Part shown: piece after piece, positions 1 through 8,060 of the stretch | Numbering within the stretch: the stretch's first letter is position 1 | Layout: each line of letters opens with the position of its first letter | Assembly: GCA_003577005.1 (NCBI GenBank) | Contig: QEUW01000291.1 | Location: forward strand, 1 to 11,079 | DNA: 11,079 nt | From: Chloroflexota bacterium | GTDB lineage: Bacteria; Chloroflexota; Anaerolineae; Caldilineales; Caldilineaceae | Direction of reading: 5' to 3' | Program-made: the position numbers and the translations under genes | Notes under the pieces: generated by a model | Told to the model about the DNA's origin: nothing | Databases searched by the model: none | The model's input: only the letters and a program-made list of their open reading frames with translations

Positions 1-1187
<1,187 letters not shown>

Positions 1188-1241
1188 CTACACTGGCCCT
1201 ATCGCCTGACGACAGCCACCAATGCAGCGCAGGTAAAAAAA

Positions 1242-1317
1242 TGGAGCCCATGACCGGGATCGAACCGGTGACCTCATTCTTACCAAGAATGCGCTCTGCC
1301 TACTGAGCTACACGGGC
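1242..1317 (-). tRNA. tRNA-Thr(GGU)
   Basis: The reverse complement folds as a 76-nt cloverleaf. The acceptor stem is GCCCGTG/CATGGGC, the anticodon stem CATTC/GAATG carries loop TTGGTAA (anticodon GGU), and the T arm contains GGTTCGATCC. The discriminator is U73 and the 3' CCA is encoded, unlike in the two upstream tRNAs. It is the last tRNA before tuf. Confidence 0.96.
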
Positions 1318-1332
1318 TTGTCGATTTTGGAT

Positions 1333-1401
1333 TTTTGATTTTAGATTTTGGATTCTCTCAACTATCATCCAAAATCCAAGATCGACAATCTAAAATCAAA
1401 A
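1333..1401. repeat. Low-complexity inverted repeat between tRNA genes
   Basis: TTTTGATTTTAGATT (1333-1347) is perfectly complementary to AATCTAAAATCAAAA (1387-1401). An inner TTGGAT/ATCCAA pair lies inside, and further GATTTTGGAT words flank the left arm. In the transcript this hairpin begins two nucleotides after the tRNA-Tyr discriminator and ends 15 nt before tRNA-Thr(GGU). It could serve as a processing landmark or be a small dispersed palindrome. It shares its architecture, but not its sequence, with the repeats at 3241-3332 and 4082-4137. Confidence 0.8.
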
Positions 1402-1486
<85 letters not shown>

Positions 1487-1531
1487 ATTCGATTGTTAAT
1501 ACCGGCAGCAGGCTCTCGCCTCGCCGGCCAG

Positions 1532-1604
1532 AGCCGACGAACGGACTTGAACCGTTAACCGGCTGTTTACAAAACAGCTGCTCTGCCGATTGAGCTACGT
1601 CGGC
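1532..1604 (-). tRNA. tRNA-Thr(UGU), no encoded CCA
   Basis: The acceptor stem is GCCGACG/CGTCGGC and the D arm is GCTCAATCGGCAGAGC. The anticodon stem GCTGT/ACAGC carries loop TTTGTAA (anticodon UGU), and the T arm is AACGGTTCAAGTCCGTT. The discriminator is U and the following bases are CTG, so no CCA is encoded. It is the first gene of the tRNA-tuf transcript, about 60 nt downstream of a strong promoter. Confidence 0.96.
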
Positions 1605-1670
1605 GTACGAACCACCCCAACCAACCTAAAATCTCTTTGGCATCCTTGTGGTTAGCTCGTAACCCTGCAA

Positions 1671-1698
1671 ATTATACCACAAGCGCTATTTAGGTCAA
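1671..1698 (-). promoter_or_regulatory. Sigma-70 promoter of the tRNA-tuf operon
   Basis: On the minus strand TTGACC (1698-1693), a 16-bp spacer and a perfect TATAAT (1676-1671) give a near-consensus promoter. Transcription would start near 1664, some 60 nt before tRNA-Thr(UGU). No other strong promoter is visible between this point and tuf. Confidence 0.85.
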
Positions 1699-1737
1699 AT
1701 CTGTGGATAGTCGGTCAGCAAAAGCGCGACGGAGACG

Positions 1738-1756
1738 AGGCTTTTTGAAAAAGCCT
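1738..1756. promoter_or_regulatory. Perfect palindrome between divergent promoters
   Basis: AGGCTTTTT, one central G, then AAAAAGCCT form a perfect 9-1-9 inverted repeat. It ends 9 bp before the -35 box at 1766 and lies about 40 bp behind the tRNA-tuf promoter. The symmetry and position suit an operator for the glutamine-synthetase-like gene. A leftover terminator stem is possible, but no gene ends here. The role is inferred. Confidence 0.45.
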
Positions 1757-1765
1757 TGCTTCTCT

Positions 1766-1793
1766 TTGACATTCCAAACGGATGATGTAGTAT
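1766..1793 (+). promoter_or_regulatory. Sigma-70 promoter of the GS-like gene
   Basis: TTGACA (1766-1771), a 16-bp spacer and TAGTAT (1788-1793) predict a start near 1800 and a 60-nt leader. The -10 box overlaps the upstream in-frame ATG at 1792, which argues that this ATG is not the translation start. Confidence 0.75.
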
Positions 1794-1860
1794 GGTGCGC
1801 CAAGATGCCTTTTTCCACCCTCTTCTCTCATCATCATATGTAATATGTAGGAGGAGCAGC

Positions 1861-3240
1861 ATGGCCGAAGTGCGCGGGATGTTGACACTCGCACAGCTTG
1901 CCGAGCAGGTGCAGCATGGCGCCATCGATACAGTGCTTGTCGTCTTCACCGACCTCTACGGACGTTTTATGGGCAAGCGCTTCGACGCCGAATTTTTTGT
2001 CGAGGAGATCGCCCACCACGGCACCCACGGCTGTGATTATCTGCTGACGGTGGATATGGAGATGGAACCGGTGCCGGGCTATCGTTTCGCCAATTGGGAG
2101 CGCGGATACGGCGATTTCCATCTCGTCCCCGACCTGACAACCCTGCGCATTGCCAGTTGGCTCGACCGTACCGCGCTCGTTCTGTGCGATGTCGAGAACG
2201 AACAGGCCCACGAAGCAGTCGCGGTGGCGCCCCGCACACTGCTGCGCTGCCAGCTCGACTATGCTGCCGCCCTTGGCTACCATGCCAAAGCCGCTTCAGA
2301 ACTAGAATACTTTATCTTCCAGGATTCCTACCGCGACGCTGCCACCAAAGGCTACCAGGGGCTGACACCGGCCGGCTGGTACATCGAAGATTATCACGCC
2401 CTGCAAGGGGCGCGCGAGGAAGCATTCAACGGCACGGTACGCCGCCACCTGCGCAACTCCGGCATCCCGGTAGAAAACTCTAAGGGCGAATGGGGGCTGG
2501 GCCAGCACGAACTCAACGTCCGCTATGCCGATGCGCTCACCATGGCCGACCGCCACGCCCTCTACAAACAGTGTCTCAAGGAGGTGGCTGACCAGATGGG
2601 GATCAGCGTCACCTTTATGGCAAAGTTTGCCGCCAACGCTGCCGGGTCGAGTTGCCACATTCACCTGAGCCTCTGGCGCGGTGACGACAACGCCTTTGCC
2701 GGCGACCAGGAGTTTGGACCTGTCCGTTGCAGCGACACCTTTCGCTGGTTTTTGGGCGGCTGGCTCCATCATCTACCCGAGTTAATGGTCTTTTATGCGC
2801 CGACCATCAACTCCTATAAACGCTATCAGGCCGGCTCGTGGGCGCCCACCCGCATTGCCTGGAGCTACGACAATCGCACCGCCGGTTTCCGGGTTGTGGG
2901 TCACGGCAAGAGCTTGCGCATCGAGTGTCGCGTCCCTGGTGCGGACTGCAACCCTTATCTGGTCTACGCCGCCGCCCTCGCCGCCGGTCTCGATGGGATC
3001 GCCAGCCAGATCGAGCCGCCCGCCGTCTTCACTGGGGATGTCTACGCCGCCCAACACCTGCCGCGCATCCCGTTAAGCCTGCGCGCCGCTACCGATCTCT
3101 TTGAGCAGAGCGCCTTTGCCCGCCAGGCTTTTGGCGAAGAAGTGGTTGAGCATTACACCCATTTCTTCCGCATGGAGCAGGCGGCGTTCGATACTGCTGT
3201 GACGGACTGGGAACGCAAGCGCTATTTTGAGCGGATTTGA
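1861..3240 (+). CDS. Glutamine synthetase-fold ligase, gamma-glutamylpolyamine synthetase-like (PuuA/GlnT type)
   Basis: A 459-residue ATP-dependent ligase of the glutamine synthetase superfamily, the fold that joins glutamate to ammonia or to an amine. Visible active-site motifs in order are SELEYF (146-151, metal ligands), GQHELNVRY (214-222), GSSCHIHLS (262-270), NSYKRY (317-322), APTRIAWSYDNRT (328-340) and IECRVPGADCNPYL (354-367). NSYKRY, the APxRxAWxYDNRT form and RVPGADCNPYL are closer to PuuA-like enzymes than to ammonia-using GlnA, and a PuuD-like hydrolase follows. The start at 1861 has AGGAGG six bases upstream. The in-frame ATG at 1792 sits in the -10 box and is rejected. Exact amine substrate is unknown; a specialised GlnA paralogue remains possible. 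Confidence 0.9.
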   Translation: MAEVRGMLTLAQLAEQVQHGAIDTVLVVFTDLYGRFMGKRFDAEFFVEEIAHHGTHGCDYLLTVDMEMEPVPGYRFANWERGYGDFHLVPDLTTLRIASWLDRTALVLCDVENEQAHEAVAVAPRTLLRCQLDYAAALGYHAKAASELEYFIFQDSYRDAATKGYQGLTPAGWYIEDYHALQGAREEAFNGTVRRHLRNSGIPVENSKGEWGLGQHELNVRYADALTMADRHALYKQCLKEVADQMGISVTFMAKFAANAAGSSCHIHLSLWRGDDNAFAGDQEFGPVRCSDTFRWFLGGWLHHLPELMVFYAPTINSYKRYQAGSWAPTRIAWSYDNRTAGFRVVGHGKSLRIECRVPGADCNPYLVYAAALAAGLDGIASQIEPPAVFTGDVYAAQHLPRIPLSLRAATDLFEQSAFARQAFGEEVVEHYTHFFRMEQAAFDTAVTDWERKRYFERI

Positions 3241-3332
3241 AGCACACAGAGGAGACACAGAGAGCACAGAGCCTTTTCTTTTTCCTCTGCGTGCTCTGTG
3301 CAATCTCTGTGTACTCTGTGTTGCGCTTTTTT
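3241..3332. repeat. Long CACAGAG-type inverted repeat, possible terminator
   Basis: The left arm ACACAGAG (3244-3251) and the 17-nt segment at 3255-3271 pair with CTCTGTGC (3294-3301), TCTCTGTGT (3304-3312) and CTCTGTGT (3314-3321). The stem is about 25 bp with small bulges around a pyrimidine-rich loop (3272-3293). A run of six T follows at 3327-3332, so it could terminate or attenuate transcription between the ligase and hydrolase genes. Both arms are built from the repeated word CACAGAG, which suggests expansion of a short word rather than a designed regulator. Confidence 0.75.
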
Positions 3333-3355
3333 CTGGATTAAAGGGGATGCTTCAG

Positions 3356-4087
3356 ATGAATGCGCCATTGATCGGCATTACAACCTATGGCCGCGACGAG
3401 AACAACGCCTTTTCGCTACCGGCGGCTTATGTGGATGCGGTGCGGCGGGCCGGCGGCATCCCGGTGTTGATTCCGCCAGGCGAGCCAAATCTGGACGAGT
3501 TAATGGCCCGGCTCGACGGCCTGATCCTGGCCGGTGGCGGTGACCTCGACCCGGCGCTCTATAACGGCAAACACCACGAGACGATCTACATGCTCGACCC
3601 GGAACGCGACGGCAGCGAACTGGAGATGGTGCGACGCGTTGTCCAGAGCGAACTGCCCACGCTTGGCATCTGCCGCGGCGCCCAGGTGATCAACGTGGCG
3701 CTGGGCGGCACGCTCATCGAGCATCTGCCCGATGAAGTGGGTGAAGAGGTTGCCCACCGCCTGCCGCCACGACAGCCTACCCGCCACCGGATCACGCTTG
3801 AGACGGATTCGCGGCTAGCAGGCCTGCTGGACGCCGAAGAGGTCGAGGCGGCCTCATGGCATCACCAGGCGATCCGCCGGCTCGCACCGGGTCTCGACGT
3901 TGTGGCGCAAGCGCCGGATGGGACGGTCGAGGCCGTCGAGAAACGCGATCATCCGTGGCTGATTGCTATCCAATGGCACCCCGAACTCACCGCCGCCGAT
4001 GACCCGGTGCAGCAGCGTTTGTTCGACAGGCTGGTGGAGGCGGCGCGCAGGCGGCAGAATCAAGAGACGAAGAGAATGGGAGATTGA
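3356..4087 (+). CDS. Gamma-glutamyl-gamma-aminobutyrate hydrolase-like protein (PuuD family, peptidase C26)
   Basis: A 243-residue class I glutamine-amidotransferase-like hydrolase. In the Puu pathway this family cleaves gamma-glutamyl-GABA to glutamate and GABA. LAGGGDLDP (58-66) and TLGICRGAQVINVALGGTL (102-120) carry the nucleophile C106, and SWHHQAI (167-173) and IQWHPE (205-210) carry the catalytic H208 and E210. AAGGGG lies nine bases before the ATG at 3356. The frame stays open upstream to 3227, but that stretch translates the CACAGAG palindrome and is not credible protein; ATG 3347 abuts the Shine-Dalgarno and is less likely. It follows the GS-like ligase, supporting a shared gamma-glutamyl pathway. 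The real substrate could be another gamma-glutamyl amide. Confidence 0.9.
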   Translation: MNAPLIGITTYGRDENNAFSLPAAYVDAVRRAGGIPVLIPPGEPNLDELMARLDGLILAGGGDLDPALYNGKHHETIYMLDPERDGSELEMVRRVVQSELPTLGICRGAQVINVALGGTLIEHLPDEVGEEVAHRLPPRQPTRHRITLETDSRLAGLLDAEEVEAASWHHQAIRRLAPGLDVVAQAPDGTVEAVEKRDHPWLIAIQWHPELTAADDPVQQRLFDRLVEAARRRQNQETKRMGD

Positions 4088-4137
4088 GGAGATTTGAGAG
4101 GTTGAACCGCCATCACAGGTCGTAAATCTCCCCAATC
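4082..4137. repeat. Inverted repeat between hydrolase and SDR genes
   Basis: GATTGAGGAGATTT (4082-4095) pairs with AAATCTCCCCAATC (4124-4137) with one mismatch. The left arm includes the hydrolase stop codon. Related words (GGAGATT, AAATCTC) recur on both sides up to about 4159. No U-run follows, so termination is unlikely. It is the third palindrome of this style in the window. Confidence 0.65.
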
Positions 4138-4189
4138 CCTTTAAGTCGCTCTAAATCTCGTACAGCACCAATACGCTGAAAGGACGATC

Positions 4190-4963
4190 ATGCGTTTACA
4201 AGACAAAGTCGCTCTCATCACCGGCGCCGGGGGTGGAATTGGCCGCCAGACGGCGCTCTTGTTTGCTCAAGAAGGCGCCAGCATCGTTGTGGTGGATGTC
4301 AACGACCAGGCCGGCGAAGAGACGGTGCAGACGGTACGTGCCGCCGGTGGGCAGGCCGCCTATGTACACGCCGATGTCTCCAAAGCGGCCGACGCAGAAT
4401 CGATGATCCGCTTTGCCGAAGAGAGCTATGGCCGGCTCAACGTGCTCTTCAACAATGCTGGCATCAGCCACGCCCGTGACGACGACGCCATCAACACCGA
4501 ACTCGACGTGTGGGATCTGACCTTTGAGGTCAATGTCAAGGGCGTCTTTCTCGGCTGCAAGTATGGTATCCCGGCGCTACGGCGGGCAGGTGGCGGTTCG
4601 ATCATCAACACGGCGTCATTTGTGGCGCTGGTGGGTGCGGCGACACCGCAACTGGCCTACACGGCCAGCAAGGGCGCCGTACTTTCGATGACGCGCGAAC
4701 TGGCCGTGATCCACGCCCGCGAAAACATCCGCGTCAACGCGCTCTGCCCCGGTCCACTCAACACCGAACTGTTGATGAAGTATCTCAACACGCCGGAGAA
4801 GAAACAGCGCCGGCTGGTTCACATCCCCATGGGCCGTTTTGGCGAGGCCAAGGAGATCGCCTACGGAGCGCTCTACCTGGCGTCGGATGAGTCTTCGTTT
4901 GTCACCGGCACCGAATTTCTGGTCGATGGGGGGATCACCGCCGCATATGTGACGCCGGAGTAG
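4190..4963 (+). CDS. Short-chain dehydrogenase/reductase (classical SDR, NAD-type)
   Basis: A 257-residue classical SDR oxidoreductase. The nucleotide-binding motif TGAGGGIG is at 11-18, and an acidic D36 at the end of beta-2 suggests NAD(H) rather than NADP(H). NNAG is at 88-91, and N115, S143, Y157 and K161 form the catalytic set (YTASK at 157-161). The C-terminal GTEFLVDGG is typical of the 3-oxoacyl-ACP reductase/polyol dehydrogenase branch. GAAAGGA precedes the start by seven bases. It lies 102 bases after the PuuD-like gene on the same strand and may share its transcript. Substrate cannot be read from sequence. An alcohol or sugar-acid intermediate is possible given the enolase-superfamily gene next door. 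Confidence 0.9.
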   Translation: MRLQDKVALITGAGGGIGRQTALLFAQEGASIVVVDVNDQAGEETVQTVRAAGGQAAYVHADVSKAADAESMIRFAEESYGRLNVLFNNAGISHARDDDAINTELDVWDLTFEVNVKGVFLGCKYGIPALRRAGGGSIINTASFVALVGAATPQLAYTASKGAVLSMTRELAVIHARENIRVNALCPGPLNTELLMKYLNTPEKKQRRLVHIPMGRFGEAKEIAYGALYLASDESSFVTGTEFLVDGGITAAYVTPE

Positions 4964-5005
4964 GGGTAGCGTCTCCGGTCTGTTTTGCGTTTTGCCGCGA
5001 AGGAT

Positions 5006-5089
5006 TTAGCGCCTCTCAGCGATTAACATAACAAGAAGGTGATCCACGCAACAAACGGGGCCGAAACGTTGCACGGCATCTTCTCTCAT
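5006..5089 (-). CDS. Possible 27-residue small protein
   Basis: On the minus strand AAAAGGAGG lies five bases before an ATG that opens a 27-codon frame, MREDAVQRFGPVCCVDHLLV followed by MLIAERR and a stop. It begins 55 bases after the stop of the enolase-superfamily gene, so it could be translated from that transcript. The ribosome site is as good as any in the window, but the product matches no family I recognise. Features are a CC pair (residues 13-14) and a short hydrophobic stretch. The intervening region is also the terminator stem of the opposite strand. It could be chance. Confidence 0.35.
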   Translation of the reverse strand: MREDAVQRFGPVCCVDHLLVMLIAERR

Positions 5090-5109
5090 GGTTTCCTCCT
5101 TTTGGTTGA

Positions 5110-5142
5110 GGGGCCCGGCAATGGCGCCGGGCTCCTTTTTTT
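5110..5142 (+). terminator. Intrinsic terminator for the plus-strand GS/PuuD/SDR series
   Basis: GGGGCCCGGC (5110-5119) pairs with GCCGGGCTCC (5126-5135) with one G-U pair, loop AATGGC, followed by seven T (5136-5142). The U-run lies on the plus strand, about 145 bases past the SDR stop, so it ends transcription coming from the left. On the minus strand the same stem has no U-run, so enolase-gene transcripts may read through. Confidence 0.85.
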
Positions 5143-5144
5143 GT

Positions 5145-6329
5145 CTACTCGACCCATTCAAGCCCATCCGGCTCATCGGGGCCGACTTCGTAGAGCGCGG
5201 CGCCGCGGCGGCGACCGGCCGGGAGTGCGGTGCGGGTAGCGTCATCCTCGTCGACTGTCAGTTCGGCCAGCTTCGCCTCGTCGAAGACGATACCGTTGCC
5301 GGGGCGGTCGCCCAGCACGATCCAGCCGTCTTCGATGCGGGTGTCCACGCTCATGCCCACGGTGCGACCGGCGTTGAAGACCTCCATCCAGATGTGGTTG
5401 GGGAGCGCGGCGGCAAAGTGGGCCATGTAGCTGCCGGGGCAGTTCATCACCGACACCGGGATCTCAAACGAATAGGCCAGGTCGGCTACGATCAACCCAC
5501 CGGTGATGCCACCGGCGTTGGTGCCGACCTGGATCACATCGACCGCGTTGTTGGCGACCAGCGGCATATATTCGCTCACGTCGTCCAGGTTTTCACCGGT
5601 GGCGACGGCGGCGCGCACCCCCTGCGAGACCTGGCGCAGACCACGGTAATCCCACCGCCGCGCCGGTTCCTCGACCCAGAAGAGATCGTACGCCTCTTCA
5701 AAACGGCGGATATGACGGATCGCCTGTTTGGGTGACCAATATTCGTTGGAATCGATCATGAGCGCCGGTCTTTTGCCCGAGGTTGCCAGGGCATCATGCA
5801 TGATGCCGATCCGCCGCAGGTCGGCGTCGGGGTCCAGCCCAACCTTGAGTTTGCCAGCAAAGACACCTTTACCGGCCATTTCAGTGTAGAATGCCCGTAG
5901 CTCGTCTTCAGAAAGGGGCATGTCAAGGCCGCTGGCGTAGGCGCGCACCCGCCGCGACGCGACGCCTAACGTCTTCCAGAGGGGCTCGTTATTGGCTTTG
6001 GCCTTCAGATCCCAGAGGGCCACGTCGATGGCGGAAATGGCGTCGTTGACGAGGCCACGGTTGTTGCCTTTGAAGACCCGGTTGACCATCAACTGCCAGA
6101 GACCGCGCACCCCGCGCGGGTCTTTGCCCTTGAGCAGGTTTTCGACAAAGGAATGAATGTGGGCACGGGCGCTCGTCGAACCGAGTGAGACACCGGTCAA
6201 TCCTTCGTCGGTGTCGATAAAGACGGCCATGTGAGTTGTCTGGCGCCAGCCGCGCGGGCTGTTGGCGTCGCCCAAGGAACGCTTCATCTCAAAATGGTAG
6301 ATGGCGGTGCGTACGCCGGTGATCTTCAT
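5145..6329 (-). CDS. Enolase-superfamily protein (mandelate racemase/muconate lactonizing enzyme family), probable acid-sugar dehydratase
   Basis: A 394-residue enolase-superfamily enzyme with an N-terminal capping domain and a TIM barrel that abstracts a proton alpha to a carboxylate using Mg2+. GKLKVG (159-164) supplies K160/K162, MIDSNE (191-196) supplies D193 and N195, WVEEP (218-222) and ATGEN (243-247) supply the other acidic metal ligands, and DVIQVGTNAGGI is at 264-275. H304 or H312 is the likely second base. This K...H arrangement suggests the mandelate racemase subgroup, which includes sugar-acid dehydratases. Substrate is undetermined. The start at 6329 has GGGGG about six bases upstream and begins with the usual MKITGVRT; an in-frame ATG at 6368 would add 13 non-family residues. 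The gene is convergent with the SDR gene and may belong to the same catabolic neighbourhood. Confidence 0.88.
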   Translation of the reverse strand: MKITGVRTAIYHFEMKRSLGDANSPRGWRQTTHMAVFIDTDEGLTGVSLGSTSARAHIHSFVENLLKGKDPRGVRGLWQLMVNRVFKGNNRGLVNDAISAIDVALWDLKAKANNEPLWKTLGVASRRVRAYASGLDMPLSEDELRAFYTEMAGKGVFAGKLKVGLDPDADLRRIGIMHDALATSGKRPALMIDSNEYWSPKQAIRHIRRFEEAYDLFWVEEPARRWDYRGLRQVSQGVRAAVATGENLDDVSEYMPLVANNAVDVIQVGTNAGGITGGLIVADLAYSFEIPVSVMNCPGSYMAHFAAALPNHIWMEVFNAGRTVGMSVDTRIEDGWIVLGDRPGNGIVFDEAKLAELTVDEDDATRTALPAGRRRGAALYEVGPDEPDGLEWVE

Positions 6330-6452
6330 GATTCCCCCTATTGTCTTGAAAACAGATCGCAGATACACCCGGTAGCCGTGCGGGCGCGACTGATACCAAC
6401 AAATGAAACTCTGTGCAAGCTGCGTAATCTGTGGATGATCTCTATCTTGGAC

Positions 6453-6458
6453 TATAAT
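6453..6458 (+). promoter_or_regulatory. Putative -10 box for the murJ-like gene
   Basis: A perfect TATAAT lies 40 bases upstream of the flippase start, but no good -35 is found at the right spacing (TGTGGA at 17 bp). The rest of the 6330-6498 interval between the divergent genes shows no repeat or hairpin. For the enolase-superfamily gene I see only a weak TTGCAC-17-TATCAG near 6390-6418. Confidence 0.45.
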
Positions 6459-6498
6459 ACAGCGCAGATAAAGCGTCCAAATCCGCCGGCAATGGATT

Positions 6499-8055
6499 AT
6501 GAACCGTACTCAACAGTTGTTACGTTCGTCCGCATTGGTCCTCTTTCTATTTGGGCTCAACAAGATCACCGGTTTTGGCAAACTGTTGCTGATGACGGCG
6601 CAATTTGGCGCTGGCGCCGAGGCCGATGCGTTTACAGCGGCCAATCAGTTGCCCGAACTCTTTGATACCATGCTGGCCGGCGGTGCGCTGGCAGCGGCGC
6701 TGATCCCGGTCTATTCGGGTTACCTGATCCGCCAGCAGCGCACAGAGGCTGTTGCAATGGCGAATACCGTCGTGACGCTGACGCTGCTGGTGATGGGCGC
6801 GATTGCCGGGTTGGCGGCCTGGTTTGCGCTGCCGCTGACCCGGTACCTATTGGTTCCCGAATTCTCACCCGAACAGCAGGCGCTGACCGCCGATTTGATG
6901 CGCATCCTGCTGCTCTCGATGATGCTCTTTAGCATCGGCAGCATCTTTTCGAGCCTTTTGCACGCGCATCAGCATTTTTTTACACCTGCGTTGGGTACAG
7001 TTCTGCTTGACCTGGGGCAGATCGTGGGGCTCTATTTTCTGGCGCCCTACCTGGGGATCTATGGTGTGGCATGGGGCAGCGTCATCGGTGCGCTGCTGGC
7101 CTGGGGGGTCCAGGTACCAGCCTTTTGGCGGGTGCGCGTGGCGGACCGGCTCCAGATCGCGTGGCGGCTGGCCGGTCTACACGAGGTGGCACGGCTGATG
7201 GGGCCGCGCATCGTCACACTGGGGGTCGTTCAAGCTGTCGATCTGGTCTTTATCCGGCTGGCGTCTCCCTTGCCCACCGGGAGCATTGCCGCCTACTACT
7301 ATGCGCTGTTGATTATGGTCGGCATGCCCAAATCACTTTTTGGTGGCGCCATTGCAACGGTCATCTTTCCGACGCTGGCCGAACAATACAACCGGGGCGA
7401 CCGCTCTGCCCTCAGACGGTTGGTCGAGCAATCGCTCTACGTCGTGTGGGCGCTGGTCGTACCGGGCGCCGTTGGGCTCCTGGTGTTAGGACCGGCGGCA
7501 GTGGCTTTTCTGTTGCAGCGCGGTGCGTTCGACGCCGAAGCAACGGCGCTAGTCTATTTGCTGTTGGCCATCTTTAGCGTTCGCCTGCTGGGTGAAACGA
7601 CACAGGATATTTTGGCGCTCCCTTTTTATGCGCGCCACAACACGCGGGTTCCCATGTGGGTCAGTGTGGGATGGGCGGTGGTCAACGTCGGATTGTGTTA
7701 TGGGTTAGTTGGGCCATTGGGCATCTACGGGTTGGCGCTGGCGGCGACGCTGGCGGTAGTGGCGGCAACGGTGGCGCTCTACACGCTCAACCGTTGGGAG
7801 AGTGGTGGCTTTGAACCTGCCCGGCTGGGCGGAAACCTGGGACGGATCTTGCTGGCTTGTGGTGGGATGAGCGGTGCCGTGTTGGGCATCCGCCAACTGG
7901 ACCTGGAGACGGTACCGTACCTGGTGGTGGCGATCAGCAGCGGCGGCGTGGTCTATGGGGTGCTCTTTTTTCTGCTTGGCGGGCGCGCCCTGCTTGGGCA
8001 ACTGGCGCCCACCTTACCAAAGCGGCTGATCGTACGACAACGAGAAGGAGTCTGA
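6499..8055 (+). CDS. MurJ/MviN-family (MVF, MOP superfamily) lipid-linked oligosaccharide flippase, divergent
   Basis: A 518-residue polytopic membrane protein with about 14 hydrophobic helices, the usual length and layout of MurJ. The family shows in FGAGAEADAFTAANQLPELF (35-54), GGALAAALIPVYSGYL (61-76) and the GAIATVIFPTLAEQYNRGD segment. MurJ flips lipid II across the inner membrane. By hand alignment to E. coli MurJ, R18 and R24 become K22 and K28, R52 becomes D, E57 becomes G, and R270/E273 fall on I and G. The functionally important charged cavity residues are thus replaced, so the cargo may not be lipid II. The start lacks a clear Shine-Dalgarno but fits the family N-terminus. A methyltransferase gene follows five bases after the stop. 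Confidence 0.88.
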   Translation: MNRTQQLLRSSALVLFLFGLNKITGFGKLLLMTAQFGAGAEADAFTAANQLPELFDTMLAGGALAAALIPVYSGYLIRQQRTEAVAMANTVVTLTLLVMGAIAGLAAWFALPLTRYLLVPEFSPEQQALTADLMRILLLSMMLFSIGSIFSSLLHAHQHFFTPALGTVLLDLGQIVGLYFLAPYLGIYGVAWGSVIGALLAWGVQVPAFWRVRVADRLQIAWRLAGLHEVARLMGPRIVTLGVVQAVDLVFIRLASPLPTGSIAAYYYALLIMVGMPKSLFGGAIATVIFPTLAEQYNRGDRSALRRLVEQSLYVVWALVVPGAVGLLVLGPAAVAFLLQRGAFDAEATALVYLLLAIFSVRLLGETTQDILALPFYARHNTRVPMWVSVGWAVVNVGLCYGLVGPLGIYGLALAATLAVVAATVALYTLNRWESGGFEPARLGGNLGRILLACGGMSGAVLGIRQLDLETVPYLVVAISSGGVVYGVLFFLLGGRALLGQLAPTLPKRLIVRQREGV

Positions 8056-8060
8056 TTCGC

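Noticed and set aside
1792..1860. N-terminal extension of the GS-like protein from ATG 1792
   Set aside because: That ATG overlaps the -10 box and the extension has no family similarity; ATG 1861 has a strong ribosome site.
3227..3355. N-terminal extension of the PuuD-like protein
   Set aside because: It overlaps the end of the ligase gene and translates the CACAGAG palindrome; AAGGGG marks ATG 3356.
5088..5735. 215-codon plus-strand frame over the enolase-superfamily gene
   Set aside because: It begins at the small ORF's start region, translates the terminator stem, and is antisense to a clear enzyme gene.
7857..8060. N-terminal extension of the methyltransferase into the flippase gene
   Set aside because: The extension is out of frame with real flippase coding sequence, and ATG 8061 has its own ribosome site.
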